Of a stretch of DNA of 64,000 nt, positions 58,917 to 64,000 are shown in pieces. A program made the position numbers and the translations under genes. The notes beneath the pieces are model-generated. The model did not search any database, had not been told where the DNA came from, and worked only from the letters and a program-made list of their open reading frames with translations. The first letter of the stretch is position 1. The number at the start of each line of letters is the position of its first letter. Source of the stretch: Theobroma cacao (Eukaryota; Streptophyta; Magnoliopsida; Malvales; Malvaceae); NCBI RefSeq assembly GCF_000208745.1, contig NC_030858.1, positions 18,248,432 to 18,312,431 on the forward strand, given 5' to 3'.

Positions 58917-59793
58917 TTAGCATTCTCAATTGTAACTTTGAAGTTTTATGTTTACCTGAAATCGATCACAAAGAGAATGAAGGAACATTGATTCAATGCT
59001 AACAAATTAACATTTGAATCCACTTCATTATTCCACTCTTTTTGCTTTTACACTTCTTCCGGTTTTGACCACTCAACTTTGCATCTAAAGTTGTAACAAT
59101 TCCTACAAGTCATTACAACAAATAATGGCTGCTACATCTCAACAATTAAACACACAACACCGTCCACGTTAACAATGAAATTCACTCCTTCTTGCTTATA
59201 AGGATCGAGAACGAGAATTAACAGTATGCTTTGGTTGTAGGAAGAAATAAAATAAAAATAGAATAATCATCTCGTAAGAATAGAATAAGGTAAGAATAAT
59301 TATAATTTAAATTGGTTTATGGGAATGAAATAAAATGAGAATTGCTATTATTATTATTATTATTTTATTATTTCGTTGGCAGAAATAATTTTAGGAATAG
59401 TTGAGAAATAACTCATAAATAACAAAAATACTCTTTATTAAAATTTAAAATTTTTTTAAATAAATAATAAAAATACCCAAATAATAGATGATGAGAAAAA
59501 AATACACTTTATTATAAATAAGTAATATTTTTATCAAAATATAAAAATAATTTAATAATAACTACTCTTTAATTTTGTTTTATTTAATAATACCTTTAGT
59601 ACTAATTTACTTTTTGCATTTGAGCACTAAAACGGCTTCATTGCTACTTCAAATCCACGTCTTTGTTGGATTTAGAGAAAGAGGAAACAAAAATACTCAT
59701 CCATAATTTACAACAAAAACAAGCAAAGAACATACAAATCACAATTTACAAAAACCTTATGCAAAATAATATGAGATGAAGATATTAATGAAA
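58917..59793. other. Intergenic DNA upstream of C4H
   Basis: AT-rich with a (TTA)n run near 59343-59366. The stretch about 59225-59340, with repeated GAATAG/AATAAAAT words, resembles small non-autonomous hAT-type repeats, but no clean ends were found. No gene seen. Confidence 0.4.
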
Positions 59794-59877
59794 AACACAA
59801 ATATCCATAATAATATTCAAGAACACAAACATTCTTAATATTATTCAAGAACATAAACATCCATAATAATATTGTTG
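59794..59877. repeat. Three tandem 28-bp repeats
   Basis: Units 59794-59821, 59822-59849 and 59850-59877 each start AACA(C/T)AAA and contain CAT..(T/A)TAATA and ATATT. The last unit ends ATTGTTG instead of ATTCAAG. They lie just beyond the 3' end of the Myb/SANT-like pseudogene. Confidence 0.88.
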
Positions 59878-59983
59878 TCATAGAAGAACAAACCAATTAG
59901 CAAGTTTTTAAGTTCTCACCAATTAACAATAAAGTCTTGAAAGATCAAACTATTATAACAACAAGGTCTTGAAATAATCTTTC

Positions 59984-62900
59984 TCAACCATCTAAGTCTA
60001 CTGCTAGGCGGAACAGTAAAAAGTAAGACATTTTGGATGGATTATTATTAAGTTTGTAGGATGCCTTGTCCATTTCATCTTCTGTCAAACCCGAAACCTC
60101 ACATAATTCACTATTCAAATCTTGAAGATTTTTTTGATGTACAAGTACTTCAGTCCCCAAAGCATGGTTCAATGAAATTCCAATATTTTCTAATTTCTCA
60201 CTAAATAAAATGGCAGCATCCATAAATTTTTTAAACACATCTACTTCAGTCATGCCATTGGTCGTTCGCTTCTTAATAGCTATAAAATTTTGATTTCTTC
60301 TACTAACTGATGGTTGAGGTTCGGTAGCAGAGACATCCACATCATCTAAACCAAGTTCATGTTCACATGTAGAATCTTCATCTATCCCATGAGCAACATC
60401 TTCATCAATTTTATCAAGGACATCTACAGGAATTTGAGCATCTTGTGTAAAACCCGATCCTATAAACACATGTCATGACATACATGCACTGAGTAGCATG
60501 TTATTATGCTAGGAAAGTCCTAAGAATAGACGAAACCCGGTATTGTACCTAACGGTACACTTGAGTTGATTTAACCTCAAACTAGTTTAAATAGGAATCG
60601 TAGGATGAAATTTAATATTTTACAGCTCAGGAATGACTAAAATTGATTGTTCGGAGTTCGAGGGTTCATTTGGGAAAAAATTAAAAATTTTGATGTTCAG
60701 GGGCAAAATCGTCATTTTGCCACCTAAGATAACAATTTGATCATGGAGTGAAATTTTTGACCAAGATTAACTATTTGGAGTATAATTTAATGATAGGAAG
60801 TGAAAATTTTCAATTCCGGTAATTTTTGAAATATAGGGGCAAAACGGTAATTTTGTCGTCCCGATGTAAAAACCGTAATTTTCACCACCCAAAACTTGTC
60901 AAAATCATAGGATTTATTTATTTTTGGTATGAATAACTATGTTATTTTAAGTGGTGAAAAATTGAAGTTTAAAAGACGAAATTTTAAAAACGGGCCAACG
61001 GGAAAGTGACACATGGCACTTTTTAATGATTTAATATTATTTTAATGAAAAGTCAGCCCATTTAAACCCCATATTAAGTGATGGCCGACCATAAGGAGAG
61101 AACAAGAGAGAAAATAGAGAGGAAAGGAAGAAAAAAGAAAAACCAAAGGAAAACTAGAAAATTCAAAGGGGAAATCACGTTTTTCGACCGTTTACTCGTC
61201 TAACGGTAAGATTTTTCGACTTTAGCTTGATGTCTACCTTTCTTATGCCTTTGTTTCCATTTAGCATGCTTGAGGAGAGAGATCAAAAAGTGATATCAAG
61301 GGCTGGACGAAATTCAAGGGGGAGAATTTGAAATTTTTATGTTTTNGCAAGAAAGCATGAAATTTTCACAATACCCACCCTTGGCTGAATGTTCAATGAT
61401 GTACAATTATGATGAACTGATTTTTATTCTAAGAGAAATGAAGAGAAAATGATGAAAAATGATTAAATGTGATAGAAAAACAAAGTGGAAGATTTACCGA
61501 ATTAATGTCCCATTTTTGGCCGAATTTTTCAAGGAGGAAAGTGAGCTGATTTTGGTGATTGTAGTGAGTTATTGGCTGATATTTAATGGTTAGAAATGTT
61601 GGAGAGAAAATGGAACAATTTAGAGCTAAAATGGAGTGCGTTAGTAATTTATCGGGTAAAGTACCAAAAATAGGTTAATACCGCGTTTAAGCCGTTTTAG
61701 GCTTTTGCATTTCATACCATGCATTAGTATAAGATTTAAACCAATTATATAGTGATTTAGCATCAATGTGGTGAATTGGGTAAATTTTGCAATGTGTTTA
61801 GGAGGAGAGCTTTCCGATAAAGACAAGGAAGTCGTACCCGACGAACAGTGATTGGGGCACCTAGAAAGCAATTAGTTTGTACAAACGGTGAGTAAACCTA
61901 TTATTATTGTAAATTATCTAGAGTTTATTTTTAAATGCTCTTCATGGATTTTATGAAATGAAAATGAGATTAAAATGAGATTTTTGATGTTTTAGAAATA
62001 AATGTGACAAATAAAAATATATTGTGTTGATTATGAAATTGAGTAATTAGAGGCTGCCAATTATTTTGAAATATATATTTTCTTATGAATGGCTTATGAT
62101 ATATGAGTATATGTGGCTATATGTTATAATTGTATTGAGAATTTATGTAAGCCGTCTTTTACTATGCAAGCTAGGTAAATAAATAAAAGCCACGTTATAT
62201 TGTCGAAATTTTATTAAAATTAGTGAGTTTAGTCACTGCAGTGACGGGTTTCCATGGACTGCCTATTAGAGGGGCACGGTAAACCCGGTTATATAGTTAC
62301 TCTGGTAGTAGAGACAAGGAAGGTAACTCCCGAGGTAGTCTTAGAGCTCACTTCACGTCGAACCCCCACGTGAATGTGTAACTCGGCCAACGCCAAGGAA
62401 CTACTTGTTTTAAAAATAAAAATGTGTTTCACATGTAAATATCTTAACAACCTTGGCGGACTCGGTTAGATGCCTCGGCCAAGGTATCTCGAGATTAGTT
62501 TTGGCTTGAGCTTTGTTTTTAATAAAAGTCAGAAGCCTGAACAACTGTTTTGGTAAATTACAAATATTTTATGGTTTAAGAAATAAATTGAAACCTTATG
62601 AAATGGTTTGTAATTTGTTGTTTAAACTTGCCTCCATGTTACTCGCTTTTAGATATTTATGATAATGTCTGTTTACTCATTGGGATTGCGAAATCTCACC
62701 CACCTCATTTCCAAATATTTCAGGCCTATGGTAGCTTGTAGATACCCGATTTTGTCGAGGATTCCAGTTGATCCCTTTATCTCACAGACAGTAGATTACT
62801 ATCACAACACTTGGTGTATTTAGGGGCCACTTGTCATTGTAATTATTGTTGTACATTAAAATTTTGTAAATTATTGTATGTATGAATTTATTTTACTTCC

Positions 62901-63458
62901 ACATTACAAAAGATTACTTACACGTGTTTCTATAAATATTGTTTTATATAAAAATGCTATATTTTTGTTTTTAATTTACTTGAGCCGAAAATGACTGAAA
63001 ATTGTTTAAAACTGATATGTAAGCCTTGCGGGGTTCCAATTGGTATTTCGGGTAATGAGTATCAATCGGAACGTCGCGATGGTTGTCATGGGCCTGAGGG
63101 AGGTTCCGGGTCGTGACATCTTGTCTTGTTTCTCGATCTTTAGCATAAACATTAGACAACTCATTAAAAAATGAAACATTCTTTTTTCTGAACTGAGCAG
63201 CATCTTTGTGACTTTAATCAAAGTAAATAAATAATATTATTACGTATTATAATGATAAGAAAATAAATACAAATATGCAAACAAATTCAAACAATATACT
63301 TACACTTATATAAGAATCCCATACAAGATCTTCAGTGATAACCATGTTCCTTTCATTGTCCCAACCAAATCCACTAGTACCTCTTCCTTGTACCATATCA
63401 TATACAATTGTCGATTCTTTCTTCAAGGTCTTAATCCTTGATTGTATGTGAGGTTTGG
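59984..63458 (-). pseudogene. Myb/SANT-like domain gene copy, broken by two LTRs
   Basis: The right exon remnant (about 63300-63453) has HIQSRIKTLKKES, YDMVQGRGTSGFGWD and EDLVWDSYI, a Myb/SANT-like domain pattern seen in plant proteins and in transposon-associated ORFs. The next exon begins near 63207 with HKDAAQFRKK, runs into the 2.7-kb solo LTR at 60446-63118 and continues on its other side (DAQIPVDVLDKI, then DVSATEPQPS, ENIGISL and LTEDEMDKASYKL) to 59984. The frame agrees across the insertion. The usual C-terminal WLRK appears in another frame beyond the stop, so a small shift is present too. A second LTR of the same family starts at 63459 and cuts the upstream side. The intron (about 63208-63300) lacks a clean donor that keeps frame. 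The gene is dead. Confidence 0.75.
60446..63118 (+). mobile_element. Solo LTR, 2.8-kb family (copy A2)
   Basis: It starts TGTAAAACCCGATCC and ends GGGTCGTGACA, flanked by a perfect 5-bp duplication TCTTG (60441-60445 and 63119-63123). It is the inverse-oriented close relative of 1310-4135. It shares the palindrome GTCACTGCAGTGAC (62232-62245), the CCTCGGCCAAGG block and the CATGGGCCTGAGGGAGG end. Its single ambiguous base (61346) is internal. The minus-strand frame at 61641-61871 corresponds to the plus-strand frame at 2653-2883 of A1, but both reflect LTR homology, not a gene. Confidence 0.88.
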
Positions 63459-64000
63459 TGTCATGACCCGGTACTCCCCTCGAGCCAGTGACAACTGCTA
63501 CGACGTCCTGATCGACACTCATTACCCCGAATGTCAATCGGAACCCCACAAGGCTTTAATGTCAGCTTCTCATTTCCCCTGTGAGTAATTGTTGTCAAAT
63601 ACCACGTTCTAAAAGATTTTAAACTGTTTTCAACTTAAAAAAAATAAAATAATAATTTTCGTCTCACAGGGGTATTTTGGTCATTTTTCCAAAAAATTTT
63701 GAAACTAGCTAAAATGTAATTTACAACTACAGAACACATAATTCATAATCAAAATGAGTTTAAAAATCTAAAATCTTCATTTAAAACGAAATTATGATTA
63801 ATTGGACATAATAAGAAAATAAAAGAAATATTAAGTAAAATATTCAATTTTCTTATAAAACAATATTTTTAAAACACTGCGTAAATAATTTTTACAATGT
63901 CAAAGCAAAATAAATTCTTACATACAGTAGTATAGATACCTAGAGTACAAAATTTAATTTACAATAACTAGTGAACCCCCAAATAACCAAAAGTAAGGAG
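63459..64000 (-). mobile_element. LTR of the 2.8-kb family, cut by the window end (copy A4)
   Basis: It starts TGTCATGACCCGG and runs to the window end. It shares with copy A3 the CGAGCCAGTGACAAC end, GTCTCACAGGGGTATTTTGGTC and TTTTATAAAACAATATTT regions, so it belongs to the A3 rather than the A1/A2 subgroup. The five bases before it are TTTGG. The partner end is outside the window, so whether it is solo or part of a full element is open. Confidence 0.75.

Overview
This is 64 kb of AT-rich plant nuclear DNA, almost certainly from a eudicot. It holds two intact plant genes, a spliced nuclear exosome RNA helicase (HEN2/DExH10 type) and a class II cinnamate 4-hydroxylase (CYP73A). The rest is a dense nest of plant LTR retrotransposons, typically with 5-bp target duplications and, in several, initiator-Met-tRNA primer sites. 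I cannot name the species. One N occurs at 61346.

Left part (1-27.3 kb): nested retrotransposons. A minus-strand Ty3/gypsy element (329-7575: LTR, primer site, broken gag, protease, start of RT) is cut by a 2.8-kb solo LTR (1310-4135) and by the LTR ending at 328. A solo LTR of the gypsy LTR family sits at 8254-9764. A plus-strand element with a degenerate 'plant transposon protein' ORF (about 10.1-11.26 kb, continuing 20.56-22.37 kb) is split by a complete 9.3-kb SIRE-like Copia element (11261-20551) that keeps only gag remnants. A solo LTR of that Copia family (22468-27271) is itself split by a 2.9-kb solo LTR (22882-25821).

Middle (27.3-40.6 kb): a decayed BED-finger hAT transposase-like gene (28816-30720), a small TRIM element (32275-32663), a second degenerate 'plant transposon protein' element with its 3' LTR (about 34.1-38.1 kb), a truncated gypsy-family LTR (38606 to about 39950) and a 133-bp tandem duplication (40100-40365).

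Genes: HEN2 (plus strand, 16 coding exons, 41306-56421, 990 codons) carries a MITE, a Stowaway element, a coding-free LTR retrotransposon and possibly another transposon in its introns. C4H (minus strand, 2 exons, 57025-58703, 535 codons) converges on it with about 600 bp between the stop codons, and has a TATA box and several MYB-type AC elements. The right edge (59.98-63.46 kb) is a Myb/SANT-like gene copy broken by two LTRs of the same 2.7-2.9-kb family.

The most unusual signal is a set of arrays inside or next to LTRs: paired inverted half-sites centred on TCGA, repeated with a pitch of about 70-75 bp. They occur in at least two different LTR families with different core words (TTAGTCGACTAA and GGATCGAYCC) but the same architecture.
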